The position numbers and the translations under genes were made by a program. Shown here one piece after another: positions 13,726 to 22,963 of a DNA stretch of 38,163 nucleotides. Source of the stretch: Pseudomonadota bacterium (GTDB taxonomy: Bacteria; Pseudomonadota; Alphaproteobacteria; Rhizobiales; Hyphomicrobiaceae); the NCBI GenBank assembly GCA_023430315.1, contig JAEZAW010000110.1, positions 1-38,163 of the forward strand, read 5' to 3'. The notes under the pieces are model-generated. The model saw nothing but the letters and a program-made list of their open reading frames with translations, did not search any database and had not been told where the DNA came from. Numbering within the stretch: position 1 is the first letter of the stretch; every line of letters begins with the position of its first letter.

Positions 13726-14390
13726 CCATACCGTCTTACGACGCCTGGTTCTGACCAAAACAGTTCTGCGACAGTGGACGACGATTGGCGGAGGCGCGTC
13801 ATTACGCGTCTCAAACAGTTCACGTCGGATGTCTCGATACGATCTGACTGATCGATACATCTCCGGTGGCTGAACTACCGGCTAGCGCCGCGACGTAAAC
13901 GACGGCTTTTCGAGGTAAAGCAGCCCAATCGATGCTCGGCTCAACAGTCGCTTGTGACCCTGAGCCGTCCTCAGCGGGACGTACGAAGCGGACCATATTT
14001 GGTTGGTTCTTGCTCTTTAGCGGACGTCGCGCGCTTGTGCCGTCGTAAGCCGCGACCGCACTACCGTTGGTAAGTCGAACACGGGCAGATAGTCGGCGAG
14101 AGGAGCGATGATCGCTGACCGGTCGCTGGCTTTCATCGCGGCCGCCCTTTTTTCCAACAGCTCGCAGTTTTGAGCCTGATCCTGTCACGGCAACCAGCTG
14201 CCGCATCCCCATGCCCATCAAAGAAGTAACGGGTGCGCGACAAAACTTTCTGATTCCCGGGGAATCAGCCTCGTCGCTCTGGTGCTGCCCGCGGCTACCA
14301 ATGGCGATGCTGCTTGCCGGCAGTGGCTACCATATTCTATCGTTTGACGGAGTTCGTTCACTTGGGGGGCTCAAGCCCGAGTGGAAGTTC
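13726..14390. other. Intergenic, no convincing gene
   Basis: A minus-strand frame (13820-14221) is open, but its protein is low in structure and has no ribosome site I trust. The upstream extension of the next regulator gene (14211-14390) is also unconvincing. No hairpin stands out. Confidence 0.45.
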
Positions 14391-16055
14391 ATGCATAGGC
14401 GCCGGCGGAAGGCCGCAGAGCCAAGTATACGGCACGAGCTCGAACGTGGCCGCCAGCTCTATCTGCAGCGCGCGTGGGCCGATGCCTACCATGCGATGTC
14501 CAGCGCCGACCAAGATGCTCCGTTGGAGGGTGAAGACCTCGAACTTCTGGCGATGGCGGCATACCTTCTCGGTCGGGACGAGGACTACCTCAGATCACTT
14601 GAACGTGCCCACAACGCACATTTGAACGCCGGCCAATGCGCTCGCGCCGTCCGCTGCGCCTTTTGGCTCGGCTTTCGCGTGCTCATGCGCGGCGAGGCGG
14701 GCCGCGCAAGCGGCTGGTTTGCTCGTGCCCAGCGGTTGCTGGAACGCGATGCGCGCGAGTGCGCCGAGCGCGGCTATTTGCTGCTGCCGGAGGTCGAGCA
14801 GCGCCTTGCAGCGGGTGAACGCGAAGCCGCATACGTGGCAGCAGGCGAGGCCGCCGCGATCGGCGAGCGCTGCAACGATCCGGACCTCGTTGCCTGCGCG
14901 CGCCACCAGCAGGGCCGGGCTCGAATACTGCAGGGGCAGGTGCAGGCCGGCCTGTCGCTTCTGGACGAGACCATGGTCATGGTCACGTCCGGAGAGCTGT
15001 CTCCCCTTGTCACCGGGCTAATGTATTGCAGCGTCATCCAGGCTTGTCAGCAGGTGTACGCGATCGATCGATCCCGGGAGTGGACCGCCGCCCTGACCCG
15101 GTGGTGCGAAGGTCAGCCCGATATGGTCGCCTTCGCCGGGGTCTGCCAGGTGCATATTGCCGAGATCATGCAGCTGCAAGGAGCTTGGCCGGACTCGATC
15201 GATGCGGCCCGCCGCGCCTGCGCGCGAGCACACGAAGTAGATCGGCGCGCAACCGCCGCGGGCTTCTATCAGCAGGCCGAGGTGCATCGCTTGCGGGGCG
15301 ACTTCGCCGTGGCTGAAGAGGCATACGTAAACGCCAGTCGCTGGGGCCTAGAGCCCCAGCCAGGCCTTGCCCTGTTGCGCCTCGCGCAAGGGCGCAACAA
15401 TGCGGCCGTGGCCGCCATCCGTCGCGTAACGGGCGCCACCATCGACTGCATGAAGCGCCTGAGCCTGCTGCCGGCCTATATAGAGATCATGCTGGCAGCT
15501 GGTGATGTAAAGGAAGCGCGCAGCGCCTGCCAAAAGCTCGAGGAGATCGCTCGGAGCTTCGAAACGGGAGTACCGGCCGCTATTGCCGCGCAGGCGTTGG
15601 GCGCCGTGCACATCGCCGAAGGCGACGCCGCGGCTGCACTCGGCCATTTGCGCCACGCCTTCGAGGTATGGCAGCGGATCGAGGCCCCCTATGCGGCTGC
15701 GCGCGTGCGCGTGTTGATCGGCGTGGCGTGCCGCGCGCTCGGGGACAACGACGGCGCCGGCCTCGAGATCGACGCGGCCAGGTCCGCGTTCGAGCTGCTG
15801 GGCGCCAAGCCGGATCTAGCGCGGATTGCTATGCTACCGCAGGATGCACTCTCGCATTGCGCCCATGGGTTGACGTCACGCGAGCTGCAGGTCCTTCGCC
15901 TTGTCGCCACGGGAAAGACCAATGCGACGATCGCCGTTGAGCTGCGTCGAAGTGAGCGGACGATAGATCGACACCTGAGCAACATCCTGACCAAGCTCGA
16001 TCTGCCGTCCCGAACGGCCGCCACCGCCTGGGCCTACGATCAAGGGCTGATTTAG
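14391..16055 (+). CDS. LuxR-family regulator with TPR-like repeats, 554 residues
   Basis: The long N-terminal part (about 15-480) is a helical repeat domain with TPR-like units such as RGRQLYLQRAWADAYHAMSS and HQQGRARILQGQVQAGLSLL. The C-terminal 60 residues are a LuxR (GerE) DNA-binding domain: LTSRELQVLRLVATGKTNAT, then the recognition helix region RRSERTIDRHLSNILTKLDL. No kinase, ATPase or receiver domain is present. I start at 14391 (MHRRRRKAAEPSIRHELERG), because the 60 residues further upstream do not look like protein. It probably controls the oxidoreductase and methyltransferase genes downstream. Confidence 0.85.
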   Translation: MHRRRRKAAEPSIRHELERGRQLYLQRAWADAYHAMSSADQDAPLEGEDLELLAMAAYLLGRDEDYLRSLERAHNAHLNAGQCARAVRCAFWLGFRVLMRGEAGRASGWFARAQRLLERDARECAERGYLLLPEVEQRLAAGEREAAYVAAGEAAAIGERCNDPDLVACARHQQGRARILQGQVQAGLSLLDETMVMVTSGELSPLVTGLMYCSVIQACQQVYAIDRSREWTAALTRWCEGQPDMVAFAGVCQVHIAEIMQLQGAWPDSIDAARRACARAHEVDRRATAAGFYQQAEVHRLRGDFAVAEEAYVNASRWGLEPQPGLALLRLAQGRNNAAVAAIRRVTGATIDCMKRLSLLPAYIEIMLAAGDVKEARSACQKLEEIARSFETGVPAAIAAQALGAVHIAEGDAAAALGHLRHAFEVWQRIEAPYAAARVRVLIGVACRALGDNDGAGLEIDAARSAFELLGAKPDLARIAMLPQDALSHCAHGLTSRELQVLRLVATGKTNATIAVELRRSERTIDRHLSNILTKLDLPSRTAATAWAYDQGLI

Positions 16056-16175
16056 CGCCTGGTATGGGTAGAAACACCCATGGTGGCTGCACTCCCGATT
16101 TGGGTGATTGCCCCGAAGCACGACTGCCGCTGCCGGCTTAGGTTCGGCCGGTAGCGGCTGTGCAGGAGGCAGCAA

Positions 16176-16304
16176 TGGCACTTACAGCGTTTCATCATCG
16201 AACGCGACCTGCCGGCAGTCAGCACGCTTGAGCGGGAACAGTTGCGCGCCGCCGTTTCAATATCCAAGGACGTGATGCGCCAGCTCGGCGTGGCCGTGGC
16301 ATGA
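16176..16304 (+). pseudogene. Frameshifted, truncated DUF4242 remnant
   Basis: An AGGAGG and ATG at 16175 open a frame that is wrong after three codons. One base over, the sequence reads LQRFIIERDLPAVSTLEREQ, then LRAAVSISKDVMRQLG, which is the start of a DUF4242 protein (pattern FVIERDIPGxGxLxxxxL). The family's second half, with its conserved Tyr/His residues, is absent. DUF4242 genes commonly sit beside such LuxR/FAD/methyltransferase sets (from memory), which supports the reading. Confidence 0.55.
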
Positions 16305-16337
16305 CGCGGTGAAAAGCGACGGAGCGAGAGGGTCGCC

Positions 16338-17558
16338 ATGACAAAGGCATATGACGCAATCGTGATCGGCGCCCGTTGCGCCGGCTCGCCGACGGCAATG
16401 CTTCTGGCCCGCAAAGGCTACCGCGTGCTCCTGGTCGACCGGGCGACGTTTCCGAGCGATACGGTCTCCACGCACGCGGTGCACCCGCCCGGCGTACGCG
16501 CGCTGTCGAAATGGGGTCTCCTCGATCGCCTCGTGGCGACGGGGTGCCCGCCGATCCACACGTACGCCTTCGACCTCGGTCCCTTCACGATTGCCGGCGC
16601 GCCGGGCACCAGTGACGCGCCAGTCGCATACTGCCCGCGGCGGACGATCCTCGACAAGCTGCTCGTCGATGCCGCCGTCGAAGCCGGTGCCGAGGTGCGC
16701 GAAGGCTTCACGGTCGATCGGATCTTGACCGAGGACGGCCGTGTCGTCGGCATCGAGGGACGGCATGCGAACGGCCCGGCACTGAAGGAACAGGCCAGGG
16801 TCGTCGTCGGCGCCGATGGTCGGCACTCGCTGGTCGCACAGACGGTCGACCCGGAGCGGTATCACGAGAAGCCGCCGCTGCTCGCTCTGTACTATGCCTA
16901 CTGGAGTGGCCTGCCGATGAACGGCCACAACCTGAACTGTATCCGCCCCTATTGCGGTTTCGGCGCCGCGCCGACGCACGACGATCTGACCGTGCTTGTT
17001 GTCGGCTGGCCGACCGCGCAGTTCGAGGCCAACAAGAGCGACATCGAGGGCCACTATCTCAAGGTCATCGATCAGGCACCCGCGTTCGCCCAACGGCTGC
17101 GCGAGGCCAAACGGGAGACACGCTTTGCCGGAGCGTCCATGCCGAACTACTTCCGCAAGCCGTATGGGCCCGGCTGGGGGCTGGTCGGCGATGCTGGCTA
17201 CCTGAAGGACCCGATTACCGCGCATGGAATTCTGGATGCTTTCAGGGACGCCGAGCGCTGCGCAGGCGCGCTGGATGCTTTCTTCAGCGGGGCGCACTCG
17301 TTCGATACGGCGTTGGCCGCCTACCAGCGGGACCGCGACAGCCATGTGCTGGCGATGTACGAGTTCACCTGCGAGTTCGCGACGCTGGAGCCGCCGCCGC
17401 CGGACATGCAGCGGCTCTTCGAGGCCATCAGCGGCAATCAATGGGCCATGGACGGGTTCGCCCAAATGTCCGCCGGCACCATTTCGCCCGCGACATTCTT
17501 CGCGCCGGAGAACGTCAGTGCGATTTTTGCCAAGTCACAGGGTCGGGTGGTCGAATGA
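16338..17558 (+). CDS. FAD-dependent oxidoreductase (PHBH / geranylgeranyl-reductase fold)
   Basis: A 406-residue flavoprotein. The N-terminal dinucleotide-binding motif is VIGARCAGSPTAMLLARKGY (9-28), ending the strand with VLLVDRATFPSDT. The DG motif (VVVGADGRHSLV) lies near residue 160, and the FAD ribityl-binding GD motif is GLVGDAGYLKDPITAHGILD near residue 280. This is the layout of single-component aromatic hydroxylases and related reductases. Substrate unknown. GAGAGGG precedes the ATG. It is followed after 189 bp by a methyltransferase in the same direction. Confidence 0.88.
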   Translation: MTKAYDAIVIGARCAGSPTAMLLARKGYRVLLVDRATFPSDTVSTHAVHPPGVRALSKWGLLDRLVATGCPPIHTYAFDLGPFTIAGAPGTSDAPVAYCPRRTILDKLLVDAAVEAGAEVREGFTVDRILTEDGRVVGIEGRHANGPALKEQARVVVGADGRHSLVAQTVDPERYHEKPPLLALYYAYWSGLPMNGHNLNCIRPYCGFGAAPTHDDLTVLVVGWPTAQFEANKSDIEGHYLKVIDQAPAFAQRLREAKRETRFAGASMPNYFRKPYGPGWGLVGDAGYLKDPITAHGILDAFRDAERCAGALDAFFSGAHSFDTALAAYQRDRDSHVLAMYEFTCEFATLEPPPPDMQRLFEAISGNQWAMDGFAQMSAGTISPATFFAPENVSAIFAKSQGRVVE

Positions 17559-17747
17559 AAGTTCCGTCATCTCCACAGACGTAAATTTGGAAGCGTCGGA
17601 GATAGCCGAGAGCACCTGATGGCATCGACGTCATCGCTGGTGGCGCCCGAGGCCGGCAGCTATTGCATCAAGGCGACGTTCCGTTGCCTGCTGGCTGAGC
17701 CGTGAAGCACCCTAGTAGCGCGCCCCGCGCAAAAATGGAGGCAGCAC

Positions 17748-18551
17748 ATGACAACTCCCGTTCCACAAGCGCTGCTCGATGCAGCAAACGCCTATGAGGC
17801 GCTCTTCGTGCCGGCGCTGTTCGGCCGCTGGGCTCCCATCGTGGCTGATGCCGCGGAGATGAAACACGAAGATCGCATATTGGACGTTGCCTGCGGCACC
17901 GGCGTGCTCGCCCTCGAAGCCGCTGCGCGGGTGGGGCCACAGGGGCGGGTCACCGGGGTCGACCTGCATGCCGGCATGATCGCCGTGGCGCGACGTATCG
18001 CGCCGGGGATCGACTGGCGCGATGGGAATGCCGAGGCGCTGCCATATCAGGACCATAGCTTTGATGTCGTCGTCAGCCAGTTCGGCCTGATGTTCTTCAG
18101 CGATCACGATAGGGCGATCCGCGAGATGTTGCGCGTGCTCACGCCAGGCGGGCGTTGCGTGGTGGCGGTCTGGGACGCCATCGATAACGCACCGGCCTTC
18201 GCCGACCTCGTAACCGTGCTCGACGGCTCGGCGGGCAAGGCGGCGGGCGACGCGCTGCGGGCGCCGTTCGCGCTGGGCGACTCGCCGGCGCTGGTGCGCC
18301 TGTTCGAGTCGGCCGGAGCACGCGCGATCGAGGTCGCGACCCGGCAGGGCACGGCGCGCTTCCCCAGCATCCGCGATTTCGTCGAGGCGGAGCTGAGGGG
18401 TTGGCTCCCCGTGATGGGGGTCAACCTGACCGAGCCCGAGATCGATCGCATCCTGGCCGAGGCGGAAAGAGTTCTCGCGTCCTATCGCTCGAGCACGGGC
18501 GAGCTCGTGTTTGACATTCCGGCGCATCTCGTCAGTGCACGGAACCATTGA
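17748..18551 (+). CDS. Class I SAM-dependent methyltransferase (UbiE-like)
   Basis: A 267-residue Rossmann methyltransferase. Motif I is ILDVACGTGVLALEAAARVG (near 43-62), motif II GRVTGVDLHAGMIAVARR, motif post-I near WRDGNAEALPYQDHSFDVVV, and motif III LTPGGRCVVAVWD. GGAGG lies 6 bases before the ATG. Probably co-expressed with the oxidoreductase upstream; a hydroxylation-plus-methylation pathway for a small aromatic or quinone-like compound is possible but unproven. Confidence 0.88.
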   Translation: MTTPVPQALLDAANAYEALFVPALFGRWAPIVADAAEMKHEDRILDVACGTGVLALEAAARVGPQGRVTGVDLHAGMIAVARRIAPGIDWRDGNAEALPYQDHSFDVVVSQFGLMFFSDHDRAIREMLRVLTPGGRCVVAVWDAIDNAPAFADLVTVLDGSAGKAAGDALRAPFALGDSPALVRLFESAGARAIEVATRQGTARFPSIRDFVEAELRGWLPVMGVNLTEPEIDRILAEAERVLASYRSSTGELVFDIPAHLVSARNH

Positions 18552-18605
18552 CTTGGCCACAGCCATTGATCGCTTTCCGCCGCTTCTTCTTGCCGACGAC
18601 GAGGC

Positions 18606-18734
18606 CATGTCCGGAGTCCGGCCATACCCCAAGTGGTCGGGCGCGATCAGCCGGTAGCGGTCCGGCAGTCGGGCTAACAGGGCGGCCCACTGTCCGCTGC
18701 TTCCTGTCGAGCTATGCCCCAGAACGACGCTGGG
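18606..18734 (-). pseudogene. Alpha/beta-hydrolase remnant
   Basis: The minus strand reads PSVVLGHSSTGSSGQWAALL, then ARLPDRYRLIAPDHLGYGRT, the classic N-terminal beta-strand, oxyanion-hole region and DxxGYGxT loop of the alpha/beta-hydrolase fold. No start codon, nucleophile elbow or catalytic His remains. It abuts the VWA remnant directly, in another frame. Confidence 0.7.
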
Positions 18735-19153
18735 GCGATTTCCTGGGCGGCCAGCTGCAGGGAGCGTGTGATCGGCGTGTAGCCGCGCGCTCTGATCGCA
18801 GCGACTTTGGCTTTGATAGCGGTCTTGGCCTCGCCAACCGGAGCGGACCCGGCAACGAGCTCGCTGTCCTCGCAGTTCTTCCTGTCCGGAGAGGATTGAT
18901 GGCCCTACGCCCTGAGCCCGAGACGAATGTCGGCTGGCAGCTTGCCAAGGAGATCATCGATCGCCGCCTTCGCCGCCTCAAGCCTAGTCCGTCGTCCGGC
19001 ATGGGCTGATTCATGCTGCCAGAGGCAATCCAGGATGATAAGGACGCTGCTGCCGGTCTCGCCAAGCGCGATGCTGCTGATCATCGCAGCGCTAGCCAAC
19101 GCCGTGGTAGCAGTGGCCGCCGCACCACGACCGCTATTCCGGGCTCCACGCAT
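18732..19153 (-). pseudogene. Secreted von Willebrand factor A domain protein, broken
   Basis: Begins with a good ribosome site (AGGAGAAGG) and an ATG at 19153, then an Ala-rich signal-like N-terminus and SSVLIILD. The metal-site motif DxSGSM is present only one frame over (SGSMNQPMP); the frame returns at TRLEAAKAAIDDLLGKLPAD. A TAG then stands where homologues have Tyr (LGLRA-stop-GHQ, 18905-18907), after which the VWA pattern continues (NCEDSELV, RARGYTPITRSLQLAAQEIA) up to the joint with the hydrolase remnant. So there are two compensating frameshifts, one nonsense codon and a 3' truncation. Confidence 0.7.
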
Positions 19154-19276
19154 CAAATCCTTCTCCTGAGCTTTCGACCGTTCTAACGATCGCGAGACGA
19201 AGATCTCTTCGTCGCCTGGGCAGGCGGTGTGGCACGTCCGCGGTGACGCGCTTAAAATCTGCCGCTGGCGCGCTGC

Positions 19277-19789
19277 TCAAACCGCCGAGATCTCAACGAC
19301 GACCGGCGGTCGCTCCCGCAATGTGCAACTCACGGCCGAATGCGCATCGCCCCACGCGGCAAGCTCACGCAGCTGTGGTTCGGCAACGCCGTCGGCGCCG
19401 ATCTTGATTGTCATCCGTATGCCGTCGAGTGCAGTAGAGGCGCCGGTGATACCGACCAGGCCTCGCGCATCCGATTCGCTTTCAACGATGATCTCGAGGG
19501 AGCGCAGCGCGATGCCGAGCATTGCTGCCCGCATCGCAATCGCCGTGGCCGCGCAGGATGCCATCGATGCGCGCAACAACCAGCCCGGGTTGGCACCTGC
19601 GCCCCTACCTCCCATGGGTTCCGGCATGTCAGTGACAACCCTCTCGCTGCCTGGGCCGGTGACCTCGCACCGCAAGCCATCGCGCCATACTGCCGTCGCC
19701 ATGGCATTGGGTTTTCGTGCGGCGGAAGGCTTGGCGAGGAACACGCGACAGGCGCGCTCCAACGCGTCCCGCGCTTGCAGATTTGACAT
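19277..19789 (-). CDS. OsmC family peroxiredoxin-like protein
   Basis: A 170-residue OsmC-type protein. OsmC/Ohr proteins reduce organic hydroperoxides with two cysteines. Both expected cysteines are visible: one in the helix WLLRASMASCAATAIAMRAA, the second in DAHSAVSCTLRE. The conserved G-x-NP loop is GGRGAGANPG. Ribosome site AAGGAGG lies 6 bases before the ATG. It starts 13 bases after the stop of the methyltransferase at 19802, so it is the third gene of a minus-strand operon. Confidence 0.88.
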   Translation of the reverse strand: MSNLQARDALERACRVFLAKPSAARKPNAMATAVWRDGLRCEVTGPGSERVVTDMPEPMGGRGAGANPGWLLRASMASCAATAIAMRAAMLGIALRSLEIIVESESDARGLVGITGASTALDGIRMTIKIGADGVAEPQLRELAAWGDAHSAVSCTLRERPPVVVEISAV

Positions 19790-19801
19790 GCTGCCTCCTT
19801 C

Positions 19802-20617
19802 TCACTTGGTTCCTGCGGCGACGACAAACTCTCCCGGCACCGAATAGCCCTGGCCCTGCCGATAAGGGGACAGGGAGTCGAGGTATTCCTTGTGCGCCTC
19901 AGCCTTCACCGACCCCGAGAAGCGGCTGTAGGCTAAAGCCACAGGTCCGCCTTCGAACGCCGCTTCGTTCGCCTCTGCAGCGCTCGCGTACTCAAGGTGT
20001 GTTTCCAGGCGTTTGCTGGTGATGGCACGGAATCCCGCGGATGCGAGCGTGCGCTCCAGGGCATCGCCCGTTCCCAGTCGGAAGAACATCGGACAGACTT
20101 CCGAATGGACGCGCGCGTCAACGATGGGGAAAATCTTGGCCCAGCCGCACTTGTTGCGCTGACCCCAGACGGCGCAGACAACGCGGCCGCCTGGTCGCAA
20201 GACACGATACATCTCGCCGACTGCCTTCGCAGGATCGGGCGCATACATCAGGCCGAGTGCACAGAGCGCCACGTCGAAGGTGCCAGTGTCGAATAGGCAT
20301 TCCTCGGCATCCATGCGCTCAAAGTTGACATTGGAGATGCCGCGCGTGCGAGCGATGTCGCGCGCCGTTGCGACCATCTGCTCCGACAGGTCAGTACCGA
20401 TGACTGTGCCATTTGGCCCGACGAAAGCCGCTGCCCGCAGCGTCACCAGGCCGGTGCCGCAGGCGACGTCCAGGACCCGCTCGCCAGGAGACAAACGGGC
20501 CATCTCGAGCAGGGCGGTCTGTGCCGGCGCCAGCTGATGTTGCCACGAACGCTCGTAGTGTTGGGCCGCCTTGTTCCAGCCATATCGCTGCACCCGCCTT
20601 TGAAGCCTAGTGTCCAT
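19802..20617 (-). CDS. Class I SAM-dependent methyltransferase
   Basis: A 271-residue methyltransferase with motif I VLDVACGTGLVTLRAAAFVG, acidic loop VIGTDLSEQM, FERMDAEECLFDTGTFDVAL and LRPGGRVVCAVWG. The C-terminal part carries ALERTLASAGF, common in UbiE/COQ5-like enzymes. Its start codon lies inside the end of the upstream methyltransferase gene (11-base overlap), so the two are translationally coupled. Substrate unknown. Confidence 0.88.
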   Translation of the reverse strand: MDTRLQRRVQRYGWNKAAQHYERSWQHQLAPAQTALLEMARLSPGERVLDVACGTGLVTLRAAAFVGPNGTVIGTDLSEQMVATARDIARTRGISNVNFERMDAEECLFDTGTFDVALCALGLMYAPDPAKAVGEMYRVLRPGGRVVCAVWGQRNKCGWAKIFPIVDARVHSEVCPMFFRLGTGDALERTLASAGFRAITSKRLETHLEYASAAEANEAAFEGGPVALAYSRFSGSVKAEAHKEYLDSLSPYRQGQGYSVPGEFVVAAGTK

Positions 20618-21497
20618 AAGGCTGTCCGTTGCGTGCAGTTACGTACCAGGAGCTCGAAGGCATCACGACGCCGTCGGCTTGGAGATGAACCGCGAAGGTC
20701 TCTCGCAGCGCCGAGACTACCTTGCCCTTGCGTTGCTCGCCGGCCTTGCCCGCGAGCCGGATGATTTCCCCAGCGGGGCCGAGCGCCATCGCGAATGCGA
20801 TCGCGTCATCGAGCGAACGTCCGATGCAGATGTCGGTGTCGAACCGCTCGAAGGAAATGTGGTCATAGCCTGCGATCCTGAGCATATCGCTCACCATGTC
20901 GGCCCCGGCCATGGAGAATGGCCCCGGCCCGCAGTGAACCTCGTTGGTATCGTCATGCGAGACAACCGGGACGATTTCCTTCACGCGCAGCTCGGCTTTG
21001 TGCACCCATTGATTGTCCTCGCGGCAGCGCCAGACGATCATCGCCAGTTCCCCGCCGGGACGAAGAGCCTTGCGCATGTTGCGCAAGGCAGCGACGGGCG
21101 CGTTGAAGAACATCGTGCCGAAGCGGGAGAACAAGAAGTCATAGGGACCACGCAGGTTCTCTGTCTGCACATCCGCGACGAAGAACGAGAGGTTGGTGAG
21201 ACCTGACGTGAGCGCTTCCTCCGTCGCCAGCTTGATGAAATTCGCCGAGCAGTCCACGCCGCTCGCCGCCCCCTCGATACCGACCTGCTGGGCAATGCGC
21301 TGGGCTGTATCGCCAAAGCCGCAACCGACGTCGAGGACTCTCGCTCCGGCCGGATAGGGTCGACGGTCAAGCAGTTCGTCGCTGTGCGCCGAAAGCCCGT
21401 TCGTGAGAGCCCATCGGAAGTAGCAGAATTTGTCGAAGAGGACGGTGTTCCAGGCCTCGATGGAAATGGCGTTGTCGGCGGCCTCTGCAGTGCTCAT
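20607..21497 (-). CDS. Class I SAM-dependent methyltransferase
   Basis: A 296-residue methyltransferase: RVLDVGCGFGDTAQRIAQQV (motif I), SGVDCSANFIKLA, then the FFVADVQ and FLFSRFGTMFF segments and LRPGGELAMIVWR. AGGAGG lies 9 bases before the ATG at 21497; longer frames upstream lack a start signal. First gene of the operon 20607-19802-19277. Homologous in outline to the gene after it, but not a recent duplicate. Confidence 0.87.
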   Translation of the reverse strand: MSTAEAADNAISIEAWNTVLFDKFCYFRWALTNGLSAHSDELLDRRPYPAGARVLDVGCGFGDTAQRIAQQVGIEGAASGVDCSANFIKLATEEALTSGLTNLSFFVADVQTENLRGPYDFLFSRFGTMFFNAPVAALRNMRKALRPGGELAMIVWRCREDNQWVHKAELRVKEIVPVVSHDDTNEVHCGPGPFSMAGADMVSDMLRIAGYDHISFERFDTDICIGRSLDDAIAFAMALGPAGEIIRLAGKAGEQRKGKVVSALRETFAVHLQADGVVMPSSSWYVTARNGQPYGH

Positions 21498-21848
21498 GAT
21501 GCCACACCTCCTGGTCGGCTGAATGAGATAGGCGCCACACGGTGTCGCGCGTGCTTGCCGATGTCGGTCATGCACGGTAGGCCGACACCCCGCTCCATCT
21601 TGTCTGTCTAAGCGCCAACGCACGCTATCCGTGCCACCGGCAGCACGTATTTGCCGCTCTGCCGCAATTCTTTGCAGGAGTACTCGATGAACGCAGTGTC
21701 TATGCGGGGGCGGCCTGCATGTTTGGCTATCCTGCGGCACGCGCAAGCCTCCGGGCAACCCGAACCATGTCGTGGCTGCACTGTTACGATCTGCGCTTCC
21801 GAGGGTAGTGGCCGCGGAAAGCATCCGTGCGGACGGTGGTGATCGGCC
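21498..21848. other. Intergenic between AraC gene and methyltransferase operon
   Basis: About 350 bp without a convincing gene. Open frames here have poor codon use. It probably holds the promoter of the methyltransferase-OsmC operon, but I see no clear sigma element or EcfG site. Confidence 0.45.
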
Positions 21849-22835
21849 TCACCCGTTCGGGTCGGCGTTCCCACTGTTGGCGACATCCACCTTCCGATAC
21901 TTCGCCGGCGGCAATCCGAACTCGCGTTTGAACGCGCGTATGAAGCCGGCTTCGGATTGATATCCAACCTCCAGGGCCACCCGAAGAACGGTATCTCGCG
22001 AGGTTTGGAGCCGACGAGCGGCGAGCTGCATGCGCCACATCGCCAGATACGCCAGTGGTGACTCACCGAGGAAGTGCGCGAACCGCTCGGTCATGACAGA
22101 CCGCGAGGTCGCAGCCTCTTCGGCCAGGGTGTCCAATGTCCATTGACGGTCGGGCGCACGATGCATTGCCGCGATTGCGGCACCCACAATCTCATCGCGG
22201 GCTGCGGCCAGCCATCCGGTCTGTTCCGCAGGCAGCAGCTCCATGTAGCGGCGCAGGGCTTCGATGAAGAGCGCTTCCGCCATTTTCGACAGAAGTGCGG
22301 ACCGACCGCGCCGCTCACCACCGGCTTCCGTAACCAAGTGACGGATCGAATGCTCGAGCCATTGGCCGGCCACGTCGTCTCGCAGATTGATTTTAATGGC
22401 TATTGGCAGGCCGGAAAGAAAAAGGCGGTCCGCGTGACGTTCGCAACCGAAGAAGCCGCAAACGAACCGCGTCGCCTCACCACCGCCACCGATCTGCAAT
22501 GTCGAAAGGTCGCCGGCGAGGTAACGGTCCAGTGTTCCATCGGCGTCGACGACCCTTGGCGCGCGGCCGTTTGAAATCACATGGGCATCGCCGTGTGGAA
22601 TGATCAGCACGTCGCCCGACGTGATGGACACCTCCTGCCCATTTCCGAAACGTGCGACGGCATCGCCTTCGGTCATCAGGTGGTAGCTGACCACGCGCTC
22701 CGTGCCCGGCGCCAGCAAATGCGCGTACTCGCGCAGCGGCGGTATCGCGAACCCCCACGGGCGCGTGCACACCGCGTGATAGAAGATCGCGCCGGTCATG
22801 CGCACCGAACGCAGCGCTTCGGATAGAGCATCCAT
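21849..22835 (-). CDS. AraC family transcriptional regulator with cupin sensor domain
   Basis: A 328-residue protein starting MDALSEALRSVRMTGAIFYH. The N-terminal half is a cupin_6-type sensor (SYHLMTEGDAVARFGNGQEV, GDVLIIPHGDAHVI). The C-terminal 100 residues hold two helix-turn-helix motifs: TLDTLAEEAATSRSVMTERF and the signature VALEVGYQSEAGFIRAFKRE, ending with PPAKYRK. AGAGGA lies before the ATG. It is divergent from the methyltransferase at 22964 and upstream of the minus-strand methyltransferase operon, so it may control both. The sensed ligand is unknown. Confidence 0.9.
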   Translation of the reverse strand: MDALSEALRSVRMTGAIFYHAVCTRPWGFAIPPLREYAHLLAPGTERVVSYHLMTEGDAVARFGNGQEVSITSGDVLIIPHGDAHVISNGRAPRVVDADGTLDRYLAGDLSTLQIGGGGEATRFVCGFFGCERHADRLFLSGLPIAIKINLRDDVAGQWLEHSIRHLVTEAGGERRGRSALLSKMAEALFIEALRRYMELLPAEQTGWLAAARDEIVGAAIAAMHRAPDRQWTLDTLAEEAATSRSVMTERFAHFLGESPLAYLAMWRMQLAARRLQTSRDTVLRVALEVGYQSEAGFIRAFKREFGLPPAKYRKVDVANSGNADPNG

Positions 22836-22920
22836 AGCGTTCCTCTGGGCTTTGTCGTCGTCTCTCTGCAAAGAAACTCGGCCTCGCTGCAAACAATCGC
22901 CGATCCGCTAGGCATAGACC

Positions 22921-22936
22921 TGTTCCTGTTGGAACA
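22921..22936. promoter_or_regulatory. Inverted repeat, candidate operator
   Basis: TGTTCC (22921-22926) and GGAACA (22931-22936) form a perfect 6-bp inverted repeat with a 4-base centre. It lies in the 128-bp gap between the divergent AraC gene and the methyltransferase gene, 28 bases before the latter's ATG. Confidence 0.4.
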
Positions 22937-22963
22937 AGGATCCTGCATGTGGAAGGAAGAACA

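Noticed and set aside
13820..14221. Open frame on the minus strand, 133 codons
   Set aside because: Poor codon bias, no ribosome site, no protein-like pattern; overlaps the upstream end of the LuxR frame.
14211..14390. N-terminal extension of the LuxR regulator
   Set aside because: The 60 extra residues look non-coding and unlike any regulator N-terminus; the ATG at 14391 starts the helical repeat domain.
17559..17747. 28-codon frame between FAD and methyltransferase genes
   Set aside because: No ribosome site and no protein-like pattern.
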